Positions 26,005 to 35,017 of a stretch of DNA of 64,000 bases are shown in pieces. Under the pieces are notes generated by a model. The model was not told where the DNA came from. It was given only the letters and a program-made list of their open reading frames with translations, and did not search any database. The position numbers and the translations under genes are program-made. Within the stretch, counting starts at the first letter, position 1, and every line of letters starts with the position of its first letter. Source of the DNA: Lysobacter sp. BMK333-48F3 (lineage in GTDB: Bacteria; Pseudomonadota; Gammaproteobacteria; Xanthomonadales; Xanthomonadaceae); the NCBI RefSeq assembly GCF_019733395.1, contig NZ_JAIHOO010000001.1:4996965-5060964 (forward strand). The letters run 5' to 3'.

Positions 26005-28389
26005 TCATTGCACCGTGCAGGAGAACACCAGGCTGAGGTTGGCGCCGACCGGCAGCGTTCCGAGCGCGAGACCGGCGGTCAGATGGCTGATCAGAATCGG
26101 ACTCGGCGTGGTCGGACAGGCGCCGGCGGTGGCGCTGCTGCAGGTCACCGTATTGCCGGCCGGGCAGTTCAGGCCGGTGCCCGGCGTGTCCTGCACCAGC
26201 GCGCCGGTCACCGCCACCGGACCGTTGTTGGTCACCTTCACCGTGTACTGGGTCGTCGCGCCGCGCACCACGGGATCGTTGGCCTGATCGTTGTCGCCGG
26301 CCAATGGAGTGTTGGTCTTGGCGATGACCAGATCGGCGACCTGGGCGACATTGGTGAAGGTGCAGACGATGGTGCTGCCCGAGGCGGTGGCCGCCGCATC
26401 CAGGGTCACGCTGCGATTGGCCAGATCGTTGCTCGCGGTTCCGCCCGCGCCGAGGCCGGTGCAGGAAATGCCCCCGAGCAGGTACCCCGCCGGCAACGGG
26501 CCTTCGCTCAGCGTGGTCGCGGTATTCGCCGCGGTCAGCACCTGCACCGGACCGGCCACGCCGGTGCCGGCGACGGTGGTGGTGATGTCGTGGTTGGCGA
26601 TGCCGTTGTTGCCGCTGAACGAGAACGTGCCGGTGCCGTTCTCGGTGACCTTCACCGCTTGCACCGTCGGCAACCGGGTATTGGTCGCCACGCAGCTGAC
26701 TTCGCTGAGATTGGCATTGGCCGTGTTCGGCGTGGTCGGCGGCCCTGCCGGGGCGCTGATCAGGCTGAAGAAGGTGCGCGTGGTGCCGGCCGCGCCCAGG
26801 ACGACGTTGGCGCCGGAGCGGTCGGTGCAGGCGATGCTGGAGCTGTAGCTGCTCAGACTGGTGCCGGTGCCGGCGGTCTCGCTGACCGTCAGCAGCGTGC
26901 TCAGCGGCACCGGCACCCAATTGGTGGTGCCGTTGTGGCCGACGTTGGAAACCGCGCCGCTGTTGGTCTGCACCGCGGTCGCCGAGGCCGGCACTATCGA
27001 CAGATTGAACAGTCCCGGATCGGACGTCGGCACCAGCGCCTTGGTCAGGCGCACGCGCGGCAGCAAAGTGATCGGGTAATCCTCGACTTCGCCGCTGTCG
27101 GCCAGGCCGGTGGCGTTCTGCACTTGCGAGGTCGTATAGCCCACGCGCAAACGCATATAGCTTTCGCCGGCGACGTAGGTCGCACCGACCGGAATCGTCC
27201 AGCTCAGCGGCACGTTGCCGTTGCCGCTCACGTTGGCGCAGGCACGCTCGCCGGTTGCGAAGCTGCCGTCGCGGTTGAAGTCGATCCAGCCGCACAATTG
27301 CGGCGTGGCGCCGGATACGGTCTGGAACCCGGCCACCGGCACCGACAGGCTGTAGTTGTCGACGCCGACCGGCGCCAGCGTGCCCAGAGCGTTGTCGGTG
27401 TCGCCGGCCGCGTTATTGCTGGCGACCGGACTGGTGGTCGGCGCTGGGGTTATGAAAGCGGTGTCGACGCCGCCGGACAGAATCGGATCGACCGTAAGCG
27501 AAGCGCCGAGCGTCAAACCTGAATTGACGTGACCGGCCATGCCGTAGCTACTCGGGGCGTCGCTATAGTCTTCGTCCACCGTCACGGTAACGCCGTAGCC
27601 GTCGGAAGCTCCAACGGCTCCGGTGGTGTTGGTGGGATTGCCCATGCCGATTCCCAGCGTCGCCGTGAGGAAGGTGCCGTTAAGCTGCGCGGTCCCGCAA
27701 CCCGACGTGCTCGCCGGGTTGCTACAAGCTATTGCCGGCGCGCTGGACGAGGGCCTCAGCACCGTGCCCGCCGACTGGGTCGACAACGCGCCTCCGATAA
27801 CCGTCCAGGTCGCGCCTGAAGGCGCAGTCATGAATGTGGCAGAGAATCCCACAGGACCGCCCGCACCGCCGACGCGCGCCAGGTGGAACCGTGGATTCAC
27901 CACGGGGCGACTGAATTGATAGGCCAGGGTTCCGTGCGGCTCCTGCGCACCGGGAGCCAGCGAAGCGGTGCCGGTGACCGGAGTCAAGAAATTGAAGGTG
28001 ACCGCGTTGAGGGCGATCCGGGGCTCGTAGACGGTGGGCGGATTGCCGCCGAACGCCGAACCGGCGAGCGAAACCGTGGTCGGCGAGGTTCCTGCCGGGG
28101 TCGCGGTCAGGGTCAGTCCAGAGGCATAAGTCACCGAGGTACCGGCCGCGTTGGGCGCCTGGTTCTGCTCGGCGGCCCACGCTAGCGATGTCGGCAACGC
28201 CAAAGCCAATGCGGCGAGCGGTATCAGGCCGCGGTTGCCGTCGGTCTCGTTGCCTCGCGACCGACAATGCTTTTCGGAGCGCGCACGATGGCTGCGCAAC
28301 CTTGATTTGCGACGATGAAGCGAGGCGACGATTGCGGCGCCGACGCCGATACGGTACAGCCCACCCTGAATCCATTCGAGCGCGCTCAT
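26005..28389 (-). CDS. Large secreted surface protein with GEVED and DUF11 domains
   Basis: A 794-aa exported protein. After an unusual 50-residue N-terminal extension comes a hydrophobic signal segment (about 54-72, ending SLAWA). Then follow a CshA/adhesin-like beta-rich part, a DFNRDGSF loop (about 370-377, calcium-type), a GEVEDY motif (about 432-437), SpaA/prealbumin-like repeats, and a C-terminal DUF11 repeat (about 680-794, LVIAKTNTP and YTVKVTNNGPVAVTG). The start at 28389 is supported by GAGGAGG 4 bp upstream. No sortase signal is present, and the end FSCTVQ resembles proteins left cell-associated or secreted. It is probably an adhesin or matrix component. It converges on the BCCT gene 21 bp away. 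Confidence 0.8.
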   Translation of the reverse strand: MSALEWIQGGLYRIGVGAAIVASLHRRKSRLRSHRARSEKHCRSRGNETDGNRGLIPLAALALALPTSLAWAAEQNQAPNAAGTSVTYASGLTLTATPAGTSPTTVSLAGSAFGGNPPTVYEPRIALNAVTFNFLTPVTGTASLAPGAQEPHGTLAYQFSRPVVNPRFHLARVGGAGGPVGFSATFMTAPSGATWTVIGGALSTQSAGTVLRPSSSAPAIACSNPASTSGCGTAQLNGTFLTATLGIGMGNPTNTTGAVGASDGYGVTVTVDEDYSDAPSSYGMAGHVNSGLTLGASLTVDPILSGGVDTAFITPAPTTSPVASNNAAGDTDNALGTLAPVGVDNYSLSVPVAGFQTVSGATPQLCGWIDFNRDGSFATGERACANVSGNGNVPLSWTIPVGATYVAGESYMRLRVGYTTSQVQNATGLADSGEVEDYPITLLPRVRLTKALVPTSDPGLFNLSIVPASATAVQTNSGAVSNVGHNGTTNWVPVPLSTLLTVSETAGTGTSLSSYSSSIACTDRSGANVVLGAAGTTRTFFSLISAPAGPPTTPNTANANLSEVSCVATNTRLPTVQAVKVTENGTGTFSFSGNNGIANHDITTTVAGTGVAGPVQVLTAANTATTLSEGPLPAGYLLGGISCTGLGAGGTASNDLANRSVTLDAAATASGSTIVCTFTNVAQVADLVIAKTNTPLAGDNDQANDPVVRGATTQYTVKVTNNGPVAVTGALVQDTPGTGLNCPAGNTVTCSSATAGACPTTPSPILISHLTAGLALGTLPVGANLSLVFSCTVQ

Positions 28390-28513
28390 GCGGCCTCCTC
28401 AAGCCATTACAAGATTGGCGTGAGCTGGCGCAACAACCATGCCAAGGAGTGCCCGCCGGCCGAAATCCCCTGCCGGCCTGAGGACCCCAGATGCTGACGC
28501 CTCGGAAAGCACA

Positions 28514-28535
28514 CTAATACGTGATTCTCATCACA
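28514..28535 (-). promoter_or_regulatory. Candidate Clp/CRP-type site and -10 element upstream of the surface protein
   Basis: In the most AT-rich patch of the region, CGTGATTCTCATCACA (28520-28535) matches the TGTGA-N6-TCACA CRP/Clp consensus at nine of ten positions. TATTAG (minus strand, 28519-28514) resembles a -10 box directly beside it. With that box the site would overlap the promoter and repress; activation would need another start site. Clp is a known global regulator in Lysobacter and Xanthomonas; binding here is inferred. Confidence 0.4.
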
Positions 28536-28642
28536 AATAAGTGACACACATCGACTATTTATGACCGCACAGGGCCGCGTCGTAACACCGCTGCAGCATG
28601 TGACCGGATGAAGGGCGTGCGTCTTCCTTCATCGCCGCTGAC

Positions 28643-30016
28643 TCAAACCACCAGCTTCATCCCCGGCCGCGCCAACACCACCTCCACCCCATAACGCTCG
28701 CCGATCTCTCCGGCCAGCGCCTCGCGCGCCTTGTCCTCGCCGTGCACCAGGGCCAGCGGCGGATGGCCGGCGATGTGCCCGTACCACTCGATCAGGCCGC
28801 GCTGGTCGGTATGCGCCGACAGGCCGCCGATGGTGTGGCGCTGGGCCAGCGCGCGCACGTCGCGGCCGTGGATGCGCACCCATTGCGCGCCGTCGACCAG
28901 GCGCCGGCCGATCGTGCCTTCGGCCTGGTAGCCGACGAACACCACATGGGTCTGCGGCTTGCCCAGGTTGTGCTTGAAGTGATGCAGGATGCGTCCGGCG
29001 TTGGCCATGCCCGAGCCGGCTATGACTATCGCGCCGCGCTCGATGCGGTTGATCGCCATCGACTCTTCGGAGCTCTGGGTGAACTGCAGGTTGGGCAGGC
29101 GGAAGGGGTTGGGGCGGTCCTGCCAGACCCGCGCCGCGTCCTGGTCGAACAGTTCGGCGTGGCGGTCGTAGACCTCGACCACCTTGGCCGCCATCGGGCT
29201 GTCGACGAAGATCCGCCAGCGCGCCAACTGCCATTCGTCCCAATACTTGGCGAACCAGTACAGCAGTTCCTGGCTGCGGCCGACCGCGAACGCGGGGATC
29301 AGCACGTTGCCGCCGTCGTTCCAGGCCGCGTCGAGCACCCGGCCGAGTTCGAGGATGGTCTCGGCGCGGTCCTTATGCAGGCGGTCGCCGTAAGTCGATT
29401 CCATCAGCACCAGGTCGGCCGCATCGATCGGCGCCGGGTCGCGCAGGATCGGCGTGCCCTTGGGCCCGAGATCGCCGGAGAACACCAGCTTGCGCCCTTC
29501 CGCCCACAGTTCGACCACCGACGAGCCGAGGATGTGGCCGGCCTCGCGGAAGGCGATGTCGATGCCCGGCAGGATCGTCTCGCGCGCATCAAAGGCCAGC
29601 GCGCGCACCTGGCCCAGGCTGGCTTCGACATCGTCGCGGGTGTACAGCGGCAAGGCCTCCGGCTCGCCTTCGCGGCGCCGGCGGTTGCTGCGTTCGGCTT
29701 CGCTTTCGGAAATCGAAGCCGCGTCGAGCAGCATGATCCGCATCAGCTCGGCGGTCGCGGCCTGGGCGTAGATCGGCCCGCGGAAACCGCGCCGCACCAG
29801 CAGCGGCACCCGGCCGATGTGGTCGATGTGGGCGTGGCTGATCACCAGCGCGTCCAACTCGGCCGGCTCGAAACCGAACGGGTCGAAGTTGCGCCGCTCG
29901 GCCTCGGGGCTGCCCTGGATCATCCCGCAGTCGAGCAGGATGCGCCGGCCGGCGGCATGGACCTCGTGCAAGGAACCGGTGACCTCGCCCGCCGCGCCGT
30001 GGAAATGGACTTGCAT
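28643..30016 (-). CDS. Beta-CASP metallo-beta-lactamase-fold hydrolase (RNA-processing type)
   Basis: A 457-aa MBL/beta-CASP protein like the CPSF73/YSH1-type bacterial enzymes. The zinc motif HAHIDH is at residues 61-66, further ligands lie in EAGHILGSS and FSGDLG, and the beta-CASP and RMMBL parts carry ESTYGDR, IPAFAVGRSQE, SGMANAGRI, GYQAEGTIGRR and SAHTDQ. Such enzymes are predicted ribonucleases. The start at 30016 is the family-typical MQVHFHGAAGEVTGS. The gene is divergent from the M13 peptidase gene, 291 bp away. The substrate RNA is unknown. Confidence 0.9.
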   Translation of the reverse strand: MQVHFHGAAGEVTGSLHEVHAAGRRILLDCGMIQGSPEAERRNFDPFGFEPAELDALVISHAHIDHIGRVPLLVRRGFRGPIYAQAATAELMRIMLLDAASISESEAERSNRRRREGEPEALPLYTRDDVEASLGQVRALAFDARETILPGIDIAFREAGHILGSSVVELWAEGRKLVFSGDLGPKGTPILRDPAPIDAADLVLMESTYGDRLHKDRAETILELGRVLDAAWNDGGNVLIPAFAVGRSQELLYWFAKYWDEWQLARWRIFVDSPMAAKVVEVYDRHAELFDQDAARVWQDRPNPFRLPNLQFTQSSEESMAINRIERGAIVIAGSGMANAGRILHHFKHNLGKPQTHVVFVGYQAEGTIGRRLVDGAQWVRIHGRDVRALAQRHTIGGLSAHTDQRGLIEWYGHIAGHPPLALVHGEDKAREALAGEIGERYGVEVVLARPGMKLVV

Positions 30017-30307
30017 CGCTGGACCGCCCCGCTTGCCGTGGAAAGCCCGAACGCTAGCACGCGCCCGGTGCCCGGCCGGTCGCGGCCCTGCGCACAGCCG
30101 ATGCGCAAACCGGGCAAAGCTGAACGAGCCCGCGCCCCCCGACATGACCTTCGACACCCTTCGCGGCGCTGGAACGGGACTATCGTCCGGCCGTGTCCCG
30201 GGCCCGACGGCACATACGGCCCCGAATCCGCGACAATCCCGCTTCCCTTTTCCACCAGCGTCCACCCCAACGCTTTCACGCCAACGCCTTCCCGGCCGGA
30301 GCCCGCT

Positions 30308-32419
30308 GTGACCCTCAAGAAACCGCAAGTCCTGTTGCTGTCCCTCGCCATCGCCACGGCCGTGGCCGCCTGCGGCAAGCAGGAAACCCCTGCCCCGACC
30401 GCGCCGGCCGACAGCGCCGCCAAGCCGGCCGAGGCCACCGGACTCAAGCTCGACGAGAGCAAGCTGCCGCCGGTCAACCGCTTCGCCCTGTCCGACCTGG
30501 ACAGCAGCAAGGACGCCTGCACCGACTTCGGCGGCTACGTCAACGGCAAGTGGCTGGCCGCCAACGCCATTCCGGGCGACCGCACCTCCTGGGGCGCGTT
30601 CGAAATGCTCGACGAGCGCTCGACCGCGGTGCAGCGCCAGATCGCCGAGCAGGCCGCGGCCGACACCAAGGCCACCGGCGTGGAGAAGATCGTCGGCGAC
30701 CTGTGGGCGTCCGGCATGGACACCGCCAAGATCAACGCCCAGGGCCTGGAACCGCTGAAGGGCGACCTGGCCAAGATCGATGCCATCGACAGCCCGGAGA
30801 AGATCGCCGAGTACCTGCGCGCCTCCGCCGCGACCGGCGACAACCCGCTGTTCGGCTTCGGCGCCGAAGCCGACTTCAAGGATTCGGCCAACAACATCGC
30901 CTACGCCGCGCAGGGCGGCCTGGGCCTGCCGGACACGCCGTACTACTTCGACGCCAAGCACAAGGAAAAGCTGGCCAAGTACGAGGCCCACATCGCCAAG
31001 GTGCTCGAGCTCGGCGGCACGCCGGCGGCCGACGCGGCCAAGCAGGCCAAGGACGTGGTCGCGTTCGAGACCCGCCTGGCCAAGGTCTCCAAGTCGCGCG
31101 AACAGCTCTCGCGCGACGTCTCGCTGTACTACAACCCGGTCAGCCCGGCCGACGCCGACAAGCTGACCCCGAACTTCTCCTGGACCAAGTTCTTCGAATC
31201 GCAGGGCGTGGCCCTGCCGAAGATGTTCTCGCTGGCGGTGCCGGCGTTCCACCAGGAAGTCAGCAAGATGATCGGCGAGGTCCCGGCCGACCAGTGGAAG
31301 GCCTACCTGCGCTTCCACGCCATCGACGGCGCCTCGCCGTACCTGTCGGACGCCTTCGTGCAGGAGAACTTCAACTTCTACAACCACGAACTGCGCGGCC
31401 AGAAGGAACTGAAGGAGCGCGGCAAGCGCGTGCTCGACACCATCGAGGGCCAGGCCGGCGAAGCGCTGGGCCAGATGTACGTCAAGGTCGCGTTCTCGCC
31501 CGAGTCGAAGGAGCGCATGCAGACCCTGGTCAAGAACCTCAGCGAGGCGCTCAAGGTCCGCATCGAGAACCTGGCCTGGATGAGCGCCGACACCAAGAAG
31601 AAGGCGCTGGAGAAGTGGGCCAGCTTCACCCCGAAGATCGGCTACCCGGACAAGTGGCGCGACTGGACCGGCCTGAACACCAGCCGCGACAGCTACTACG
31701 CCAACGTCAAGGCGGCCAACGAGTTCAACTACAAGTGGAACCTGAGCAAGGTCGGCAAGCCGGTCGACAAGACCGAGTGGGGCATGCCGCCGCAGATGGT
31801 CAACGCCTACTACAACCCGCTGCAGAACGAGATCGTGTTCCCGGCCGCGATCCTGCAGCCGCCGTTCTTCGACCCGAAGGCCGACGACGCCACCAACTAC
31901 GGCGGCATCGGCGCGGTGATCGGCCACGAGATGACCCACGGCTACGACGACCAGGGTTCGCGCTTCGGGCCGACCGGCAACATGGAAGTGTGGTGGGCGC
32001 CGAGCGACGCCAAGGCCTTCTCCGGCCTGACCGACAAGCTGATCGCCCAGTTCAACGGCTATGAGGCGGCGCCGGGCAAGTTCGTCAACGGCAAGCACAC
32101 CCTCGGCGAGAACATCGCCGACCTGGGCGGCCTGGCCACGGCCTACGACGCGATGAAGAAGGCCGCGGGCGACACCCCGGACCCGAAGACCGACGGCCTG
32201 ACCCGCGACCAGCGCTTCTTCCTCAACTGGGCCACGGTGTGGCGCCGCAACTTCACCGAGAAGGAAATGGAAGTGCGCCTGCAGACCGACGAGCACGCGC
32301 TGGCCAACTTCCGCGCGATCGGCGCGCCGTCGAACCTGCCGGCCTTCGCCGCCGCGTTCTCGTGCAAGCCGGGCCAGCCGATGGTCCGCGAGGGCGACAA
32401 GCAGGTCGTGATCTGGTGA
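30308..32419 (+). CDS. M13-family (neprilysin-like) metallopeptidase lipoprotein
   Basis: A 703-aa M13 peptidase with a lipoprotein signal peptide; the lipobox is AVAAC with Cys21. The zinc site is complete: HEMTH at 540-544 in IGHEMTHGYDDQGSRF and E601 in GENIADLGG. The substrate-binding NAYYNP motif and the C-terminal FSCKPGQPM are also present. The start is a GTG at 30308, with GGAG a few bases upstream; no ATG precedes the lipobox in frame. The length matches the family. It should cleave peptides in the periplasm while anchored to a membrane. A terminator follows. A paralogue with a damaged zinc site lies immediately downstream. Confidence 0.93.
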   Translation: MTLKKPQVLLLSLAIATAVAACGKQETPAPTAPADSAAKPAEATGLKLDESKLPPVNRFALSDLDSSKDACTDFGGYVNGKWLAANAIPGDRTSWGAFEMLDERSTAVQRQIAEQAAADTKATGVEKIVGDLWASGMDTAKINAQGLEPLKGDLAKIDAIDSPEKIAEYLRASAATGDNPLFGFGAEADFKDSANNIAYAAQGGLGLPDTPYYFDAKHKEKLAKYEAHIAKVLELGGTPAADAAKQAKDVVAFETRLAKVSKSREQLSRDVSLYYNPVSPADADKLTPNFSWTKFFESQGVALPKMFSLAVPAFHQEVSKMIGEVPADQWKAYLRFHAIDGASPYLSDAFVQENFNFYNHELRGQKELKERGKRVLDTIEGQAGEALGQMYVKVAFSPESKERMQTLVKNLSEALKVRIENLAWMSADTKKKALEKWASFTPKIGYPDKWRDWTGLNTSRDSYYANVKAANEFNYKWNLSKVGKPVDKTEWGMPPQMVNAYYNPLQNEIVFPAAILQPPFFDPKADDATNYGGIGAVIGHEMTHGYDDQGSRFGPTGNMEVWWAPSDAKAFSGLTDKLIAQFNGYEAAPGKFVNGKHTLGENIADLGGLATAYDAMKKAAGDTPDPKTDGLTRDQRFFLNWATVWRRNFTEKEMEVRLQTDEHALANFRAIGAPSNLPAFAAAFSCKPGQPMVREGDKQVVIW

Positions 32420-32462
32420 TCGACCGCGGCGCGGCCGACCGGCCGCGCCGCACAGGCGCACA

Positions 32463-32503
32463 GGGACGGAGGGGGTTAAGCAGCGCTTAACCCCCTCCGT
32501 CCC
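32463..32503. repeat. Palindromic repeat GGGACGGAGGGGGTTAAGC
   Basis: A 19-bp perfect stem with loop AGC. A second copy with one change per arm lies at 58318-58361. It sits between the M13 stop codon and its terminator and could act as an additional transcript end or mRNA-protecting hairpin. Confidence 0.9.
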
Positions 32504-32516
32504 CTTAGCCAGCCGC

Positions 32517-32547
32517 AAAGCCCGGGATTCCCGGGCTTTCGTTTTTT
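32517..32547 (+). terminator. Rho-independent terminator of the M13 peptidase gene
   Basis: Stem AAAGCCCGGG / CCCGGGCTTT with loop ATT, followed by CG and six Ts. Confidence 0.9.
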
Positions 32548-32795
32548 GGGATTTGGGATTTGGGATTTGGGATTGGAGTAATCGCAAGCTGCCACGCCAA
32601 TCGTCTCGTCATCCCCGCGAAGGCGGGGATCCAGAGACTTCAGAGCCATGCCGCGGTGAAGCCCTGGATCCCCGCCTTCGCGGGGATGACGGCTGGAGTA
32701 CGCCGCGACCTGCAGTCTCGTGCATCTCCAATCCGTAATCCCTAATCCCTAATCCCTAATCCCCAATCCCCAATCCCGAACCCCCAATCCCGTCC
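32548..32795. repeat. Heptamer repeats flanking an inverted REP pair
   Basis: (GGGATTT)4-like repeats at about 32548-32576 are mirrored by (TAATCCC)n/(CAATCCC)n at about 32727-32795. Between them, 32608-32692 is a hairpin pair with ATCCCCGCGAAGGCGGGGAT and its inverse. The whole 250-bp block is thus roughly an inverted repeat. It fills most of the gap between the two M13 genes and contains no gene. Confidence 0.85.
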
Positions 32796-32827
32796 CACAA
32801 CCCATTCATCGCTCCCCCACGCGAGAT

Positions 32828-32836
32828 TGTTAAACT
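32828..32836 (+). promoter_or_regulatory. Possible extended -10 promoter of the second M13 gene
   Basis: TGTTAAACT at 32828-32836 is an extended -10 element 26 bp before the ATG at 32863. The same TAAACT box occurs upstream of suhB. No -35 match is seen. Confidence 0.4.
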
Positions 32837-32862
32837 CGCCCATCCCCAGGATGGAATACGCG

Positions 32863-34878
32863 ATGTCGACCCTACGCCCGCTTGCCTGCGCCCTCGCCCT
32901 CAGCCTGATCGCCGGCCTGGCCTCGCCAGCCGCCGACGCCGCCAAGAAGAAGGCCGCCGCCAAGCCCAAGGCGCCGGCCGCGGCTTCCGCCTGCAGCGAC
33001 TTCTACGCCAGCGCCAACGCCGACTGGCTGCGCGCCAACCCGCTGTCCGGCGCCGGCTCGGTCTCGACCCTGGAGCAGCTCGCCGGCAACGCGCGCAAGC
33101 AGCAGTTGGAACTGCTCAACAGCGCGATGACCGCGCCGCAGGGCAACGTGCAGAAGCTGCTCGGCGACTTCTGGGCCAGCGGCCTGGACGAGGCCGCGGT
33201 CGAACGCGACGGCGCCCAGCCGATCGCGCCGCTGCTGTCGCGCATCAACGCGATCAAGAAGGCCAAGGACATCCCGGCCTCGATCGCCGCCCTGCACCAG
33301 GTCGGCATCCCGGTCGCTTTCAACTTCGGCGCCGACATCGACCTGCAGGATCTGGAACGCCACATCGGCTACTTCAGCCAGGGCGGCCTGGGCCTGCCGG
33401 ATCCGGCCTACTACACCCGCAGCGACAACGACACCCGCCAGCTGCTCGGCCACTACAACAACTACGTGCAGAAGATCCTGGCCCTGACCGGCACGCCGAA
33501 GGACAAGCTGGCGGCCGAGTCGCAACAGGTGATCGACCTGGAGACCCGCATCGCCCGCGCCTCCAAGCCGCTGCCGGACCTGCGCGATCCGCGCGCCAAC
33601 TACGCCCGCGTCGCGGTGGCCGACGTGGCCAAGCAGTACAAGCGCATGCAGCTGGGCGATTTCCTCAAGGCCCAGGGCGTCAGCGACGACAGCGTCTCGC
33701 TGGCCAACCCGCAGTTGTTCGCCCAGCTCGACGGCCTGGTCGCCACGCTCAAGCCCGAGCAGTGGAAGACCTATCTGCGCTGGCGGGTCGGCGACGCGAT
33801 GGCGCCGTACCTGGCCAAGCCCTTCCGCGACGCCGAGTTCGAATTCCGCGGCCGGGTGCTGCGCGGCCAGGCCGCGCCGCCCGCGCGCCAGCAGGCCGTG
33901 CTCGACGCGATCACCCTCGCCGCCGGCCCGATGGTCGGCCACGAGTACGCCGCGCGTTACCTGCCGGCGGCCACCGACAAGCGCGCCGAGCAGATCGCCG
34001 ACCAGGTCCGCGAAGCGCTGGCCAAGTCGATCGACGCCGACACCCGCTTCTCCGACGCGGTCAAGAACGAGGCCCGCGCCAAGCTGGCCAAGCTCAAGAT
34101 CGAAGTCGGCACGCCCAAGCGCGACCTGGACTACACCGTGCAGCCGATGGGCCGCGGCAGCTTCGGCAGCAACATGCTGATCGCCTCGACCTGGCGCCAC
34201 CGCGAGGAAATGAAGCGGATCGGCCGCGGCAACGCCGACCGCCGCTGGGACGTGCTGCCGCAGGAGCCGTCGCTGGCCTACGACATCGCCCAGAACCGCC
34301 TGATCGTCACCGCCGCCATGCTGCAGGCGCCGGTGCTGGACCTGAGCAAGCCCGAAGCGGCGCAATACGGTTCTTACGGCGCCCTGGTCGGCGCCGAGCT
34401 GACCCACGGCTTCGACAACCGCGGCCGCTACGTCAACGCCAAGCAGGAAGTGCGCGACTGGTGGACGCCGAACGAAGTCGCCGCCTGGGAAGCCCTGGGC
34501 AGCCGCGTCGCCGCGCAGTACAGCGCCGAGGCCTATCCGGGCCTGAGCGGGACCAAGGTCAACGGCGGCCAGGTGCGCGACGTCGCCATCGCCGACCAGG
34601 CCGGCCTGGAGATCGCCTGGACCGCCTACCGCGGCGCCGCGCCGTCGGCCAACAAGGACGCCAACCAGGCCTTCTTCCGCGCCTGGGCCGGCCTGTGGGC
34701 GCAGCAGCTGAGCCCGGAAATGGCCGCGCAGCGTTCGGCCTCGGGCATCCACGCCCCGGGCCTGTGGCGCACCAACGTGCCGCTGTCCAATCTGCCGGCG
34801 TTCGGCGAGGCCTTCGGCTGCAAGGCCGGCACGGCGATGCAGCGCAAGGCCGATCAGCAGATCAAGATCTTCCCCTGA
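32863..34878 (+). CDS. M13-family pseudopeptidase (zinc ligands missing), secreted
   Basis: A 671-aa M13 paralogue with an ordinary signal peptide (residues 1-25, ending SPAADAA) instead of a lipobox. The fold is preserved along its length, but the zinc site is broken. The usual HExxH reads AELTH (A511 for the first His, with E512 and H515 kept), and the glutamate of ENIAD is V574 in VAIAD (D578 kept). The NAYYNP substrate loop is also altered (LAYDIAQNRL). It should not bind catalytic zinc and may act as a binding, scaffold or inhibitor protein. An ATG at 32851 is an alternative start. It lies downstream of the intact paralogue, separated by a terminator and its own promoter candidate. Confidence 0.88.
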   Translation: MSTLRPLACALALSLIAGLASPAADAAKKKAAAKPKAPAAASACSDFYASANADWLRANPLSGAGSVSTLEQLAGNARKQQLELLNSAMTAPQGNVQKLLGDFWASGLDEAAVERDGAQPIAPLLSRINAIKKAKDIPASIAALHQVGIPVAFNFGADIDLQDLERHIGYFSQGGLGLPDPAYYTRSDNDTRQLLGHYNNYVQKILALTGTPKDKLAAESQQVIDLETRIARASKPLPDLRDPRANYARVAVADVAKQYKRMQLGDFLKAQGVSDDSVSLANPQLFAQLDGLVATLKPEQWKTYLRWRVGDAMAPYLAKPFRDAEFEFRGRVLRGQAAPPARQQAVLDAITLAAGPMVGHEYAARYLPAATDKRAEQIADQVREALAKSIDADTRFSDAVKNEARAKLAKLKIEVGTPKRDLDYTVQPMGRGSFGSNMLIASTWRHREEMKRIGRGNADRRWDVLPQEPSLAYDIAQNRLIVTAAMLQAPVLDLSKPEAAQYGSYGALVGAELTHGFDNRGRYVNAKQEVRDWWTPNEVAAWEALGSRVAAQYSAEAYPGLSGTKVNGGQVRDVAIADQAGLEIAWTAYRGAAPSANKDANQAFFRAWAGLWAQQLSPEMAAQRSASGIHAPGLWRTNVPLSNLPAFGEAFGCKAGTAMQRKADQQIKIFP

Positions 34879-34934
34879 TCGCTCGAACGCTTGAGGCGGC
34901 CTGGCCGTCGTAAGCCGCGACTGCAAGTCGCAAC

Positions 34935-34963
34935 GAAAAGCCCGGCGCAAGCCGGGCTTTTTC
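34935..34963. terminator. Bidirectional terminator between convergent genes
   Basis: Stem AAGCCCGGC / GCCGGGCTT with loop GCAA, flanked by A4 on the left and T5 on the right. It can end both the M13 paralogue (plus) and the ternary-system operon (minus). Confidence 0.88.
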
Positions 34964-35017
34964 TTATCCGTCGCCCGCTCGCACTCTGGCTTGGCCCGCC
35001 GCTGCGGGCAGCGCCGC

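Noticed and set aside
30017..32587. N-terminal extension of the MBL/beta-CASP gene to over 1300 codons
   Set aside because: The extension is the antisense of the M13 peptidase gene. The family start MQVHFHGAAGEVTG is at 30016.
32727..32795. Telomere-like CCCTAAT repeats
   Set aside because: They are short, mixed with CAATCCC units, lie inside the chromosome between two genes and are mirrored by GGGATTT on the other side of a REP pair.
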